Source: Methylobacterium platani
Lineage (GTDB): Bacteria > Pseudomonadota > Alphaproteobacteria > Rhizobiales > Beijerinckiaceae
Length of the DNA: 51,350 nt
Direction: 5' to 3'
Assembly (NCBI RefSeq): GCF_001653715.1
Contig: NZ_LWHQ01000029.1
Location: 1-51,350, forward strand
In this document: positions 41,601 to 49,973 of the stretch, one piece after another
How positions within the stretch are numbered: position 1 is the first letter of the stretch
Layout of the letters: every line of letters begins with the position of its first letter
The notes under the pieces: generated by a model
Seen by the model: the letters and a program-made list of their open reading frames with translations, nothing else
What the model was told of the DNA's origin: nothing
Databases searched by the model: none
Program-made: the position numbers and the translations under genes

Positions 41601-42507
41601 AGAGGCAAGGCGCGCCTTTGCCTCGGTTGCAAGGCTCGAACTGGCTTCTATGCGTGAGCCAGAAAGCAAAGCCTTGCGCATAAACCTAGCAGCAAAGCAA
41701 AAACTTGCAAATCAGCTTCGCGCTCGACTGCTTGAGGCCGCCGAAGAGTCTAATGTCGAAATATGCAACTATCGCTTAGTCCGAGCTGAAGGAAACCAGT
41801 ACGGACTTGCTTATGTTTCCGAATCAATGCTAGGATTTCAGTATCTTTTCACGCAGATTTATGACTCAAAAAAAACGCACCCTAAGTCGAAAGCTACATT
41901 TGGCACCGAGTCCCTGACGGAAAGCTTGCTAGAACTTGGATATACATATAGTGGATCCCTGGGCGTAGTACTAATGGCCCCGACGAAACGAGATCTTTTT
42001 TCGCGCAATTTGGATAGCTCAATTGAAGAATTGTTTGATGTCGTTGAAGTAAATAGCGCCGCATCAGTTAAGGAAGTAGCAAACAAACTTGGAAATGCTG
42101 TTGTAAAACGGCTTCTCGACTGGTCGAAGGCGAATGTTCGCGGTGGGTTTGATGCTGATGTTCGCTGGAACCGGTCAGATGGCCGCCAGTTAGGACAATT
42201 TATTGACAAACAAAGAATGGAGAAGATATCCAATATTATAGAGGCAACCTCCGATGTCTCTCGCGAAACCGTTACAGCTAGAGGAACCCTCGTCGGTATA
42301 GATGTGAAAGCTGGGAATTTCCATCTAGTGGTTCCGAACGGAGAGGATTATCGAGGAAAATTGTCTGATTCATTCAGCAGAGATAGAGTTGTTCAGGTTA
42401 ATCACGCCTATAACGCGACAATAATAGAGGAAAAAATAACGACATATGCAACCGACAAGACTGTTAAAACGCATACCCTGGTCTTATTGAATGAAATAAA
42501 TTCTTAG
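41575..42507 (+). CDS. Unrecognised protein paired with the nucleotidyltransferase
   Basis: About 310 residues from ATG 41575 (GTG 41566 also possible). It was not matched to a named family. The N-terminal third is helical (ASVAEEARRAFASVARLELA and KQKLANQLRARLLEAAEE). The middle has a mixed domain (SLTESLLELGYTYSGSLGVV, VLMAPTKRDLFSRN). The last 80 residues form a beta-rich OB-like unit (TARGTLVGIDVKAGNFHLVV, then VVQVNHAYNATIIEEKITTY). No membrane helix. The gene overlaps the preceding nucleotidyltransferase gene. A two-gene toxin/antitoxin or defence pair is possible but unproven. Confidence 0.6.
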   Translation: MSDYASVAEEARRAFASVARLELASMREPESKALRINLAAKQKLANQLRARLLEAAEESNVEICNYRLVRAEGNQYGLAYVSESMLGFQYLFTQIYDSKKTHPKSKATFGTESLTESLLELGYTYSGSLGVVLMAPTKRDLFSRNLDSSIEELFDVVEVNSAASVKEVANKLGNAVVKRLLDWSKANVRGGFDADVRWNRSDGRQLGQFIDKQRMEKISNIIEATSDVSRETVTARGTLVGIDVKAGNFHLVVPNGEDYRGKLSDSFSRDRVVQVNHAYNATIIEEKITTYATDKTVKTHTLVLLNEINS

Positions 42508-42623
42508 TATAATAATAAAAAATAATAATATGTAATAAATTTATATATGTGTTAATTTAATAAGATTAAATTTCTAGATTTTTAATTTTATACGCTTTAG
42601 CAGCCTTATCAATCGTCAATCCT
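42508..42623. other. Extremely AT-rich stretch closing islet 3
   Basis: About 100 bases of almost pure A/T (runs such as AATAATAATAAAAAATAATA), unlike anything else in the window. It ends at the GC-rich SGNH hydrolase gene. It could end transcription of the pair before it or mark the recombination edge; no gene or clear hairpin is seen. Confidence 0.5.
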
Positions 42624-43982
42624 CTACCGCCCCTTCAGCACCACCCCGAGATCGATCCCGCTCCCCATCGCGACGTAGCCCGCCCGGTTCGGGTGCAGGC
42701 GGTCGCCCTTGCCGCCGGTGGTGCTCTCCGGAACCATCTCGGGGCGCAAACCGCCGGTCGCCGGATCGAGGGTGGCGGCGTCGAAATCCACCACGCCGTC
42801 GAACACGCCGGACTCCCGGATGAAGGCGTTGAGCCCGCGGCGCTTCTCGTCCTGCTCCGGATGGCCGTGGGCGGGGCTGGAGCTGCCCTTGGCCGAGGTC
42901 AGGGTGGCGCCGATCACCCGCACTCCGGGGATGCCGGCGCGCAGGCGGGCGACGCCCTCGCGCATCCCGGCTTCGACGGCCTCGAGCGAGGCCTCGCCGT
43001 TGCGGCTGAAATCGTTGATGCCCTCGAGCCAGATCACGCTCGCCACGCCCGACAGCCCGATCACGTCGCGGTCGAGCCGGGACAACGCCGAGGGCCCGCC
43101 CGGAAACGGCTTCTGCGCATCGTACGAAGCCGGGCCGACCACCTGGTTGCCGCCGATGCCGGCATTGACCACCGCGACCCGGTTGCCGAGCTGCGCGTGC
43201 AGGCGGCGCGACAGCACGTCGGGCCAGCGGTCGTCGCCGTTCATCGTCGAGGCGGTGCCGTCGGTGATCGAATCGCCGAAGGCGACCACGACCGGGGTGG
43301 GCACGCTCACCGACATGTCGAGCGCGTCGAGGAAGAACCACGAGGCGGTGGAGAACAGGAAGGCCGCCTCGCCCTCGTCCGCCCCGCGGGCGCCGGCACC
43401 GGGCGCCGTGGCGTAGGAGGTCTGCAGCGCCTTGGCGTGCCAGGTCATCGGCCCGCTCGCGCCGACCACGTGGAGCGAGACCGCGAGCTTGCGCCCGGCG
43501 AGCAGCGGCAAATCGGGATCGGCCGCGAAGGGCAGGGCGACCGGGTCGGACCAAGCCTCGCCCCCGGGCGGGACCGTGATCCGGTCCTTCCCGGAGAACC
43601 GCACCGGGCGGTTCGTCCCCGGCACCAGGGCGGCGGCGCCGAGCTGCAGCCCGGCATGGACGCCGTCGAGAGTGAGAGGCCGGGTGCCGAAGGCGTTGGA
43701 GATCCGCAACCGGGCCTCGCGGCCCCACACGTCCGGCCGCAGCACCAGGCGCAGGGTCTGGTCGCGGGCACCCTCGGCGGGGTCGGGGAACGCGAAGCTC
43801 TGGTCGGGCTGGGCCGAGGGGTTGCCGACCGGGTAGGGGCCCTGGACCGAGCCGGCCCAGGCGGTCGCCCAGCGGCGCGGCTCCTGCGCCCGAATGTCCT
43901 GCGCCCGAATGTCCTGCGCTCTGGCCGGCACGGCCCAGAGGAGCCCGAGACAGAGAGCGGCCGTCGCGTCGCGCCAGCGCAT
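42624..43982 (-). CDS. Secreted SGNH/GDSL-family hydrolase
   Basis: A 452-residue exported esterase-type protein. The signal peptide is RDATAALCLGLLWAVPARA, followed by a repeat-derived AQDIRAQDIRAQEP. The catalytic domain begins with VVVAFGDSITDG (block I Ser), continues with GIGGNQV (Gly block), IWLEGINDF (Asn block) and ends GDRLHPNRAGY (Asp-x-x-His). An N-terminal beta domain of about 180 residues precedes it, as in some carbohydrate esterases. The start ATG 43982 has GGGAGGA upstream. Substrate unknown, perhaps an acetylated polysaccharide. Confidence 0.9.
   Translation of the reverse strand: MRWRDATAALCLGLLWAVPARAQDIRAQDIRAQEPRRWATAWAGSVQGPYPVGNPSAQPDQSFAFPDPAEGARDQTLRLVLRPDVWGREARLRISNAFGTRPLTLDGVHAGLQLGAAALVPGTNRPVRFSGKDRITVPPGGEAWSDPVALPFAADPDLPLLAGRKLAVSLHVVGASGPMTWHAKALQTSYATAPGAGARGADEGEAAFLFSTASWFFLDALDMSVSVPTPVVVAFGDSITDGTASTMNGDDRWPDVLSRRLHAQLGNRVAVVNAGIGGNQVVGPASYDAQKPFPGGPSALSRLDRDVIGLSGVASVIWLEGINDFSRNGEASLEAVEAGMREGVARLRAGIPGVRVIGATLTSAKGSSSPAHGHPEQDEKRRGLNAFIRESGVFDGVVDFDAATLDPATGGLRPEMVPESTTGGKGDRLHPNRAGYVAMGSGIDLGVVLKGR
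43883..43920. repeat. 15-bp tandem repeat
   Basis: CCTGCGCCCGAATGT at 43883 and 43898, with a partial third copy at 43913. It encodes AQDIR-type repeats just after the signal peptide of the SGNH hydrolase and keeps the frame. Confidence 0.8.
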
Positions 43983-44300
43983 CGCAGATCCTCCCGTTCG
44001 CGGGCGTCGTCGCGCCCCTTTCGGCCGCGCGCCCCTTCGGCCGCGCTTCCTGCCGACAGGCAGAGCATGCCGACCGGAAAATCGCCAGCGTCTGCGCGCG
44101 GAATGTGCGCTGGAGCACGCCGGGGGCGGAGGCCTTGCGCCTACCTTGCTGCCACTTCGCGAGGTTCCGATGCCGCCGCAGAGCGTTCGGCGATCGGCCG
44201 CGGCTCCTGTGGTCCTGCCGCGACCCTCCCCGACGACCCGGCACCTTAAGATCGCCCGCGCGAGGCTCCGGAGTCCCACCCTGACCCGAGGGGGTGCTCG
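43983..44300. other. Divergent intergenic region without a gene
   Basis: GC-rich spacer between two divergent genes. It holds an imperfect direct repeat of about 16 bp (GCGCCCCTTCGGCCGC, at about 44013-44045). No ORF with credible coding character and no RNA gene is seen. Both promoters should lie here. Confidence 0.4.
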
Positions 44301-44777
44301 ATGACGCATCCGTGGCCCCATCATCACACCGACGGTTCGGTGCACTACACCCATTGCCACCCCGAGACGGTCGAGGTCCTGCCGGCCTCCGAGCCGGCCA
44401 GGCCGGACTGGGGCCGGCGCCTGCGCGGCGCCGCCGGCATGATCGGCGCCTCCGGCCTCGCCGCCGGAGCGATCTGGTTCGCCGTGCTGTGCGATCCGAC
44501 CGTCTCCCGCGCCGCCCTGCCGCCCTCGGCCGACGTCTGCACCAATGCCGGCCACGCGGTCCGGGTCTGGTTCGACGCCGAGACCGAGCGGCGCGCCCGC
44601 GTCGCGGCGCCGGCCCACCAGCACGCCTTCAACAGCATGCTGCTGTGGTACCGCTCCGCGGAGGGCAAGTGCGCCGCCGGCCGCACCCAGGAGGCGGTGC
44701 GCAGCTTCCAGTCCCTCGAACGGATGATCGCCGGCTTCGACGCGAACCGCCACGACCGGGACGAGGCCGGGGACTGA
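44301..44777 (+). CDS. Histidine-rich single-pass hypothetical protein
   Basis: A 158-residue protein. The N-terminus is His-rich (MTHPWPHHHTDGSVHYTHCH), which may bind metal. One hydrophobic helix at about 45-65 (GMIGASGLAAGAIWFAVLCD) anchors it, and the C-terminal part with two cysteines (DVCTNAGH and EGKCAAGR) would face the periplasm. No family recognised. The ATG at 44301 is used. A 15-bp tandem repeat begins at its stop codon. Confidence 0.6.
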   Translation: MTHPWPHHHTDGSVHYTHCHPETVEVLPASEPARPDWGRRLRGAAGMIGASGLAAGAIWFAVLCDPTVSRAALPPSADVCTNAGHAVRVWFDAETERRARVAAPAHQHAFNSMLLWYRSAEGKCAAGRTQEAVRSFQSLERMIAGFDANRHDRDEAGD

Positions 44778-44822
44778 GGCCTCTTGCACGCCGGCCTCTT
44801 GCACGCCGGCCTCTTGCGCGCC
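44778..44822. repeat. 15-bp tandem repeat, three copies
   Basis: GGCCTCTTGCACGCC at 44778, 44793 and 44808 (last with one change), in the spacer between the His-rich protein and the alpha/beta hydrolase. Confidence 0.85.
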
Positions 44823-44869
44823 GGGGCCGTTCGCGCTTGGCTCCCCCGGATCGGACGGGAGGGGCGTGA

Positions 44870-45595
44870 ATGAGCGACGGGCTGACCTTCGTGCTGGTGC
44901 ACGGCGCCTGGCACGGCGGCTGGTGCTGGGTCCGGGTCGCCGACCGCCTGCGGGCGCAGGGCCACCGGGTCTTCACCCCGACCTGCACCGGCCTCGGCGA
45001 GCGGGCGCATCTCCTCTCCGCCACCCTCACCCTCGACACCTTCGTGCGCGACGTCGCCGGGGTGATCGCCGCGGAGGAGCTGACGGAGGTCGTCCTCGTC
45101 GGGCATTCCTTCGGGGGGCTCGCCATCAGCGGCGTCGCCGAGGCGATGCCCGAGCGGCTGGCCCACCTCGTCTATCTCGACGCGCTGATCGCGGAGCCCG
45201 GCCGCGCGCCGTTCGACGGGCTGCCGCCCGCGGTGGTGGCGGCCCGCCGCCGCGCCGCCGCGGAATCGAGCCGGTCCTTGAGCCTGCCGCCGCCGCCGGC
45301 CGCGGCCTTCGGGGTGCTCGATCCGGCGGACGCCGCCTGGGTCGAGCGCCGCCTGACCCCGCATCCCCTGAGCACCTACGAGAGCCCGCTGCCGATCCGC
45401 GGCCCGGTCGGCAACGGTCTGCCGCGCACCTACGTCGACTGCACCGCGCCGTCCTACGCCACCCTCGACGGCGTCAAGGCGTGGGTGCGGCGCCAGCCCG
45501 GCTGGGGCTGGCGCGACCTCGCCACCGGCCACGACGCGATGGTGAGCGCGCCGGGCCCGCTCGCCGACCTCCTGGTCGAGCTCGGCCGGTCGTGA
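44870..45595 (+). CDS. Alpha/beta hydrolase (esterase, MES/EstC-like)
   Basis: A 241-residue hydrolase. It has the oxyanion segment VLVHGAWHGGWCWVRVADRL, the nucleophile elbow VLVGHSFGG and the C-terminal His in TGHDAMVSAPGPLADLL, as in plant methylesterase-like and EstC-type bacterial esterases. No signal peptide. The ATG at 44870 has GGGAGGGG upstream. It converges with the small hypothetical gene to the right, with a palindromic repeat between. Substrate unknown. Confidence 0.9.
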   Translation: MSDGLTFVLVHGAWHGGWCWVRVADRLRAQGHRVFTPTCTGLGERAHLLSATLTLDTFVRDVAGVIAAEELTEVVLVGHSFGGLAISGVAEAMPERLAHLVYLDALIAEPGRAPFDGLPPAVVAARRRAAAESSRSLSLPPPPAAAFGVLDPADAAWVERRLTPHPLSTYESPLPIRGPVGNGLPRTYVDCTAPSYATLDGVKAWVRRQPGWGWRDLATGHDAMVSAPGPLADLLVELGRS

Positions 45596-45603
45596 CGGCC
45601 CTT

Positions 45604-45655
45604 ACGCCATCGCGCGATGGCGCTATGCCATCGCACGATGGCGCTACGCCATCGT
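45604..45655. repeat. 21-bp palindromic tandem repeat
   Basis: Two full units (45604-45624 and 45625-45645: ACGCCATCGCGCGATGGCGCT and a variant) and a partial third. Each contains the palindrome CCATCGCGCGATGG or a close relative. It lies between convergent genes, and the third copy encodes the last residues of the minus-strand gene. It may act as a bidirectional terminator. Confidence 0.75.
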
Positions 45656-45928
45656 CACGACGGTGCGGCCGGGATCGATCTCGATCAGCCGCAGGCCGAA
45701 GCTGCGGCCCTCCTGCGCCTCCCAGTCGGCCAGCACGGCGTTGACCCGCTCGGGTCCCTGCTCGGCCAGGGTGCGGGTGCCCACCGGCTCCTCGATGGCG
45801 TGCATGATCTCGTCCATCAGCCGGGCGCGGGCCCGGCCCTCCGCGGGCCCGGCGGCGTCGCAATAGGTCGCGACGATCTGCTCCGACAGCGCCTCGATCA
45901 CGGCCTGGTTCACCGAGGTCATGCCCAT
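45644..45928 (-). CDS. Small hypothetical protein, 94 residues
   Basis: Soluble, mostly helical protein beginning MGMTSVNQAVIEALSEQIVA and ending in a short beta segment (LRLIEIDPGRTVVTMA). No family recognised. Its last codons come from the flanking 21-bp repeat, so the C-terminus may vary between strains. Codon use is host-like. The region between it and the next minus-strand gene (46016) is too short for a separate gene. Confidence 0.6.
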   Translation of the reverse strand: MGMTSVNQAVIEALSEQIVATYCDAAGPAEGRARARLMDEIMHAIEEPVGTRTLAEQGPERVNAVLADWEAQEGRSFGLRLIEIDPGRTVVTMA

Positions 45929-46015
45929 GCTGCGCTCTCCCGTTCGGCAGGGTTGTACCCCTTGGACCGGGACAACGCAGCCGGGCGCGAGCGGTGCCGT
46001 CGTCCCGATAGCCGC

Positions 46016-46330
46016 TCACCCCGCCTGCTGCTGGCCGGCGGCGCGGTGGGCGGCGAGCGTTACCACCTCGGCGGAGGGAGCCTCGCCCTTCTGGTCCCGG
46101 CCCATCATGAAGATCACGGGGTTGCGCGGCATGTAGCCGGGATTGCGGCGCAGGTTCAGCAGCGGCTGCAGCTCCACCGCGGTCAGGTCCTTCGGCGTGG
46201 CGTCGCGCCAGACATGGCCCGGCGAGGCCGCCCGGGCGAAGGGCCACCAGGCGCGGCGCGCGGTCTCGACCTGCAGGACGAGCTTGCCGGTGAGGGTCTT
46301 GCGGAAATTGAAGCGACCCGTGATGGCCAT
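46016..46330 (-). CDS. Small hypothetical protein, 104 residues
   Basis: A soluble protein beginning MAITGRFNFRKTLTGKLVLQ, with an aromatic segment ARRAWWPFARA and RRNPGYMPRNPVIFMMGRDQ. The beta-rich start suggests a small barrel, but no family is recognised. The start ATG 46330 has GGAGGG seven bases upstream. Host-like composition. Confidence 0.65.
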   Translation of the reverse strand: MAITGRFNFRKTLTGKLVLQVETARRAWWPFARAASPGHVWRDATPKDLTAVELQPLLNLRRNPGYMPRNPVIFMMGRDQKGEAPSAEVVTLAAHRAAGQQQAG

Positions 46331-46473
46331 GACGCGCCCTCCATTCCCGGACAACCTGGACCTGTACCGCTTAGCACGGCACTAACATGGGGCGGCAGGC
46401 GCGGCGGGAAACCCGATCGGTCCCGATCGCATCCCCGGCCGCGCTGCCGCACCCCACCGGACTAACGGTTGCG

Positions 46474-47214
46474 ATGCCCAAACGCTCCCTCACGCTCGAC
46501 GCCGCGCTGATCGCCCGGGCCCATCCGCACCCCGTGACCGCCGACGGGCGCGGCCCGGGCTACGGCATGGCGCTGATGGGCGAGGCGGAGGCCGATGCGC
46601 GCCTCGACGCGGCCTTGGCGGCGCAGCCCGGCGGCGCGCAGGCCCTGTGGCTGTTCGCCTACGGCGCCCTGATGTGGCGGCCGGAATTCCCCTTCGCCGA
46701 GCGGCGCGAGGCCCGGGTGCGGGGCTGGCACCGCCGCTTCTGCCTGTGGCAGCCGGGCTTTCGCGGCACGCCGGACTGCCCGGGCGTGATGCTCGCCCTC
46801 GACCGGGGCGGGCAGTGCCGGGGGCTGGCCTACCGCATCGCCGGCGAGGACGTGCGGGAGGCGGTCCGGCCGGTCTGGCGGCGCGAGATGCGCGGGCGCG
46901 GCTACGCCGCGCGCTGGCTCCCTGCCGAGACGGCGGACGGCCCGGTCCCGGTCCTCGCCTTCGTGGCCGACCGGGCCGGCGCCCGCTACGCCGGGCGGCT
47001 GTCGGACGAGGCGATCGCCGCGCGCATCGCCGCGGCCTGCGGCCCCACCGGCCCGAGCGCCGAGTACCTGCTCAACACGGTGGCGGCCTGCGAGGCGATG
47101 GGCATCCGCGATCGCCACCTCTTCGCCATGCAGGCGCTGGTGGCCGCGCGTCTCGCGGCCCGCGACGGTCAGAACAGCCCGACGCCGATGCCGGGCTCGC
47201 GCCGCGGCGGGTAG
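46474..47214 (+). CDS. chaC: ChaC-type gamma-glutamylcyclotransferase
   Basis: A 246-residue enzyme that degrades glutathione to 5-oxoproline and Cys-Gly. The substrate-binding motif is LFAYGALMWRPEFPF (YGSLMW-like), followed by RRFCLWQPGFRGTPDCPGVM and LALDRGG, and EYLLNTVAACEAMGI near the end as in ChaC proteins. The ATG at 46474 is used. Its last 46 bases overlap, in antisense, the end of the next minus-strand gene. Confidence 0.9.
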   Translation: MPKRSLTLDAALIARAHPHPVTADGRGPGYGMALMGEAEADARLDAALAAQPGGAQALWLFAYGALMWRPEFPFAERREARVRGWHRRFCLWQPGFRGTPDCPGVMLALDRGGQCRGLAYRIAGEDVREAVRPVWRREMRGRGYAARWLPAETADGPVPVLAFVADRAGARYAGRLSDEAIAARIAAACGPTGPSAEYLLNTVAACEAMGIRDRHLFAMQALVAARLAARDGQNSPTPMPGSRRGG

Positions 47215-47489
47215 CCGTAGGGCCCGGTCGAGACGCCGTAATAGGGCAGGACCGGCGCGTAGCCGAAGCCGAGGAGCCGGTGCGGCGGGGGCTCGGCCAC
47301 GATGACGTCCGCCTGGACCTCGGCCTCGACCGCGACGGGCGGCGGCGGGGGCGGCGGCGCGCCCCAGCCGGCGGAGAACCCGGCCGCGCCGCGGGCCGCG
47401 TACCCGGCCGGCAGGTCGGCGGCCATCGCCGGCAGGGCCGTGAGGGCGGCGGCCAGGGGCAGCCAGGCCAGCGTCGCGCGGAGCGTCAT
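47169..47489 (-). CDS. Small secreted Pro-rich protein
   Basis: About 106 residues. A signal peptide (MTLRATLAWLPLAAALTALP, ending AMAA) precedes a short mature part with a polyproline run (APPPPPPP) and a Tyr/Pro/Gly-rich end (PVLPYYGVSTGPYGYPP). It is likely periplasmic or surface-located, of unknown function. The 3' end overlaps chaC in antisense. The frame could extend upstream, but the signal peptide fixes the ATG at 47489. Confidence 0.65.
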   Translation of the reverse strand: MTLRATLAWLPLAAALTALPAMAADLPAGYAARGAAGFSAGWGAPPPPPPPVAVEAEVQADVIVAEPPPHRLLGFGYAPVLPYYGVSTGPYGYPPRREPGIGVGLF

Positions 47490-47598
47490 GGGTCGAGAAC
47501 CTCGGCAGGAACGGTCGTACGGACAAGCTTCGCCGGGGCATCCCGGTTCCCCGGATCGTGACCTAGATTGGTGAACGAACCGGAGAGTCGAACCGCGC

Positions 47599-48192
47599 AT
47601 GACCGAGCCGCCGCCGTTCTACGACGACCTCGCCGGCTGCCTCGACGAGACCTGGCGCCGGCTGGAGGAGGGGGCGGCGCACCAGAGCGGCTTCCACACC
47701 CCGGCCCTCGCCACGATCGGCCGCGACGGCGCCCCGCGCCTGCGCACGGTGGTCCTGCGCGGGGTCGACCGGACGCTTCGCACCTTGCGGGTCCATTGCG
47801 ACGCCCGCTCCGGCAAGGCGGCCGAGATCGCCGCCGATCCCCGGGCGGCCCTTCACGCCTACGATCCCAAGGCCAAGCTCCAGGTGCGGATCGAGGGCAC
47901 GGCCCGCCTGCACGGGCAGGACGCGGTCGCCCGCGCCGCCTGGGCGGCGTCGCGGCCGATGAGCCGGGTCTGCTACGCCACCAGCCCCGGCCCCGGAACG
48001 CCCCTGGCCGAAGGCGGCGCCACCATCCAGCCGCGGGACGACGAGGCCGTGGAGGCGGGGTTCCCGGAGTTCCGGGTGATCGTGCTGACGGCCGCCCGGC
48101 TGGAATTCCTGTATCTCGCCCGCCAGGGGCACCGGCGGGCGCTGTTCACCTGGGACGGGGAGGCCGAGGCAGCGACGTGGCTGGCGCCGTGA
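47599..48192 (+). CDS. Pyridoxamine 5'-phosphate oxidase-family FMN-binding protein
   Basis: A 197-residue split-barrel flavoprotein. The N-terminal region TPALATIGRDGAPRLRTVVL and RVHCDARSGKAAEIAADPRA match the FMN-binding part of the PNPOx-like family; the C-terminus has FEFLYLARQGHRRALFTW-like sequence (here LEFLYLARQGHRRALFTWDG). True PdxH has additional C-terminal motifs that I do not see, so this is probably one of the general flavin-dependent relatives. Start ATG 47599. Confidence 0.87.
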   Translation: MTEPPPFYDDLAGCLDETWRRLEEGAAHQSGFHTPALATIGRDGAPRLRTVVLRGVDRTLRTLRVHCDARSGKAAEIAADPRAALHAYDPKAKLQVRIEGTARLHGQDAVARAAWAASRPMSRVCYATSPGPGTPLAEGGATIQPRDDEAVEAGFPEFRVIVLTAARLEFLYLARQGHRRALFTWDGEAEAATWLAP

Positions 48193-48204
48193 CGGCGGGA
48201 CGTC

Positions 48205-49392
48205 TCACGACGTCGCCCGCAGCCGCGCGAACCCGGCCTCCAGGTCCCGCGTCAGGTCGTCGAGGTCCTCCAGCCCGACCTGGAACCGCAGGCCCGGCCC
48301 GCCCGGGGCCCAGGGCGTGGCGGTGCGGTAGGGCGCGCAGTCGAACGGGATCACCAGGCTCTCGAAGCCGCCCCAGGAGAAGCCCATCCCGAACAGCTCG
48401 AGCCCGTCGAGCATCGCCGCCACCGCGGCCTCGGGGCAGGGCTTGAGGATGATCGAGAACAGGCCGGACGAGCCGAGGAAGTCGCGCGACCAGATCGCGT
48501 GGCCGGGATCCTCCGGCAGGGCCGGGTGCAGCACCCGGGCGACCTCGGGCCGGCCCTGGAACCAGCGCGCGAGTTTGAGCGCCTGCTCGCCGTGCTCGCG
48601 CAGGCGCAAGGGGAGGGTGCGCAGGCCCCGCAGCGCGAGGAAGACGTCCTCAGGCCCCGCGCACATCGCGAACTGATCGAAGGTCCGCCGCAGGGCCGGC
48701 CAGTACCGCGCGTTGGCCGAGGTGAGGCCGAGGAGCAGGTCCGAGCCGCCCGACAGGTACTTGGTACCGGCCTCGATGGCGATGTCGACGCCGCGCTCGT
48801 GCGGCGGGAACAGCAGCGGCGTCGCCCAGGTATTGTCCATCAAGACGCAGGCGCCCCGCGCATGCGCGGCCTCCGCGATGGCCGGGATGTCCTGCATCTC
48901 GAAGCTCTGCGAGCCCGGCGCCTCGGTGAGCACGCCCGCCGTGTTCTCGCGCATCAGGTCGGCGATGCCGGCCCCGACCGTCGGGTCGTAATAGGTCGTC
49001 TCGACCCCGAACCGCGCCAGGAACCCGTCGCAGAACACCCTCGTCGGGCGGTAGGCGGAATCGCTCACCAGCAGGTGGTCGCCGGCCTTGAGGCAGGACA
49101 GGAGCCCGACCGTGACGGCGGCGAGGCCCGACGGCGTCAGCACCGTGCCGGCGGCCCCGGCGAGCTCGGTCCAGGCGGATTCGAGGGCGCGGATCGTCGG
49201 GGTGCCGGCGGTGCCGTAGGTATACTCGGCCCGCCGGTTCCTGAGCGCGTCGTAGCTCTCGTAGAGCACGGTCGAGCCGCGATAGATCGGGGTGTTGACG
49301 AAGCCGTGCTGCTGCGACGGGTCGCGGCCGGCATGGACCAGGCGGGTGCGGGTGGCGAGGCGGCTCTTGTCGCGGGGCGGGGTGATGCTCAT
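48205..49392 (-). CDS. metC: Cystathionine beta-lyase / Cys-Met metabolism PLP enzyme
   Basis: A 395-residue enzyme of the Cys/Met metabolism family. It has the N-terminal TRLVHAGRDPSQQHGFVNTP, followed by IYRGSTVLY, the cofactor region LTPSGLAAVTVGLLS, LMDNTWATPLLF, and the PLP lysine in EAGTKYLSGGSDLLLG. The C-terminal SWGGFESLVIPF is typical of MetC-type enzymes. It would convert cystathionine to homocysteine. Start ATG 49392. Related gamma-synthases or gamma-lyases are alternatives. The spacer to the prophage genes is about 250 bases. Confidence 0.88.
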   Translation of the reverse strand: MSITPPRDKSRLATRTRLVHAGRDPSQQHGFVNTPIYRGSTVLYESYDALRNRRAEYTYGTAGTPTIRALESAWTELAGAAGTVLTPSGLAAVTVGLLSCLKAGDHLLVSDSAYRPTRVFCDGFLARFGVETTYYDPTVGAGIADLMRENTAGVLTEAPGSQSFEMQDIPAIAEAAHARGACVLMDNTWATPLLFPPHERGVDIAIEAGTKYLSGGSDLLLGLTSANARYWPALRRTFDQFAMCAGPEDVFLALRGLRTLPLRLREHGEQALKLARWFQGRPEVARVLHPALPEDPGHAIWSRDFLGSSGLFSIILKPCPEAAVAAMLDGLELFGMGFSWGGFESLVIPFDCAPYRTATPWAPGGPGLRFQVGLEDLDDLTRDLEAGFARLRATS

Positions 49393-49643
49393 CGAAACCG
49401 TGGCGTGAGGAAACCGGGGGGATACCGGAGGCGAGCACATCCCGCGCCACCCGCCGCCGTCATGTAGGACGCTAGATCAGATGGCAGAACCGGGAATGTC
49501 CGGGATTGGCCGGGTCCTAGCGGGATATGCTCTTCGTTTTCAAGCTGTTTTCAGTCTCACGGCATCTAAGGTGGGCGGGGGTGTCGCGCAGGTTCAGATG
49601 GCATAACAAGGCTTATCCAGAAGCTGGCGCGCAGTATCAACTG

Positions 49644-49931
49644 TCACAGTCTCGCCGAGCCAGCGGCCCAGAAGAACAGTCCAGCGGCCACGACAACGGA
49701 CAGCAGGATGCAGCCGACCGCGGGCCTCGACGTCCAAACCCGCACGCCGGATGCGTCGCGGCTGATGCCGGCGACGAGTAGCCAACCCATTGCCATATTC
49801 AGCGTCAGCGCTACGGCGATTGCCGCGGTAACCGTTCGGTCGAGTAGAAACCAGGCCGATAGAGCATAAAACGCCAGCATATTAATTAGCGCAATGAAGC
49901 AGCAAAATCTCTCAAAAGGGCTGTTTCTCAT
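49644..49931 (-). CDS. Small three-helix membrane protein next to the prophage repressor
   Basis: A 95-residue protein with three hydrophobic segments: CFIALINMLAFYALSAWFLL, AAIAVALTLNMAMGWLLVAG and AVGCILLSVVVAAGLFFWAA. No family recognised. It is transcribed in the same direction as the S24 repressor and lies between it and the host gene metC, so it is probably at the left end of the prophage. Lysogenic-conversion or superinfection-exclusion membrane proteins are often found in this position, but this is only positional inference. Confidence 0.6.
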   Translation of the reverse strand: MRNSPFERFCCFIALINMLAFYALSAWFLLDRTVTAAIAVALTLNMAMGWLLVAGISRDASGVRVWTSRPAVGCILLSVVVAAGLFFWAAGSARL

Positions 49932-49973
49932 TGTGCATAACCCTGGTAATTGCTTATCGAAGCGCGTGATTTA

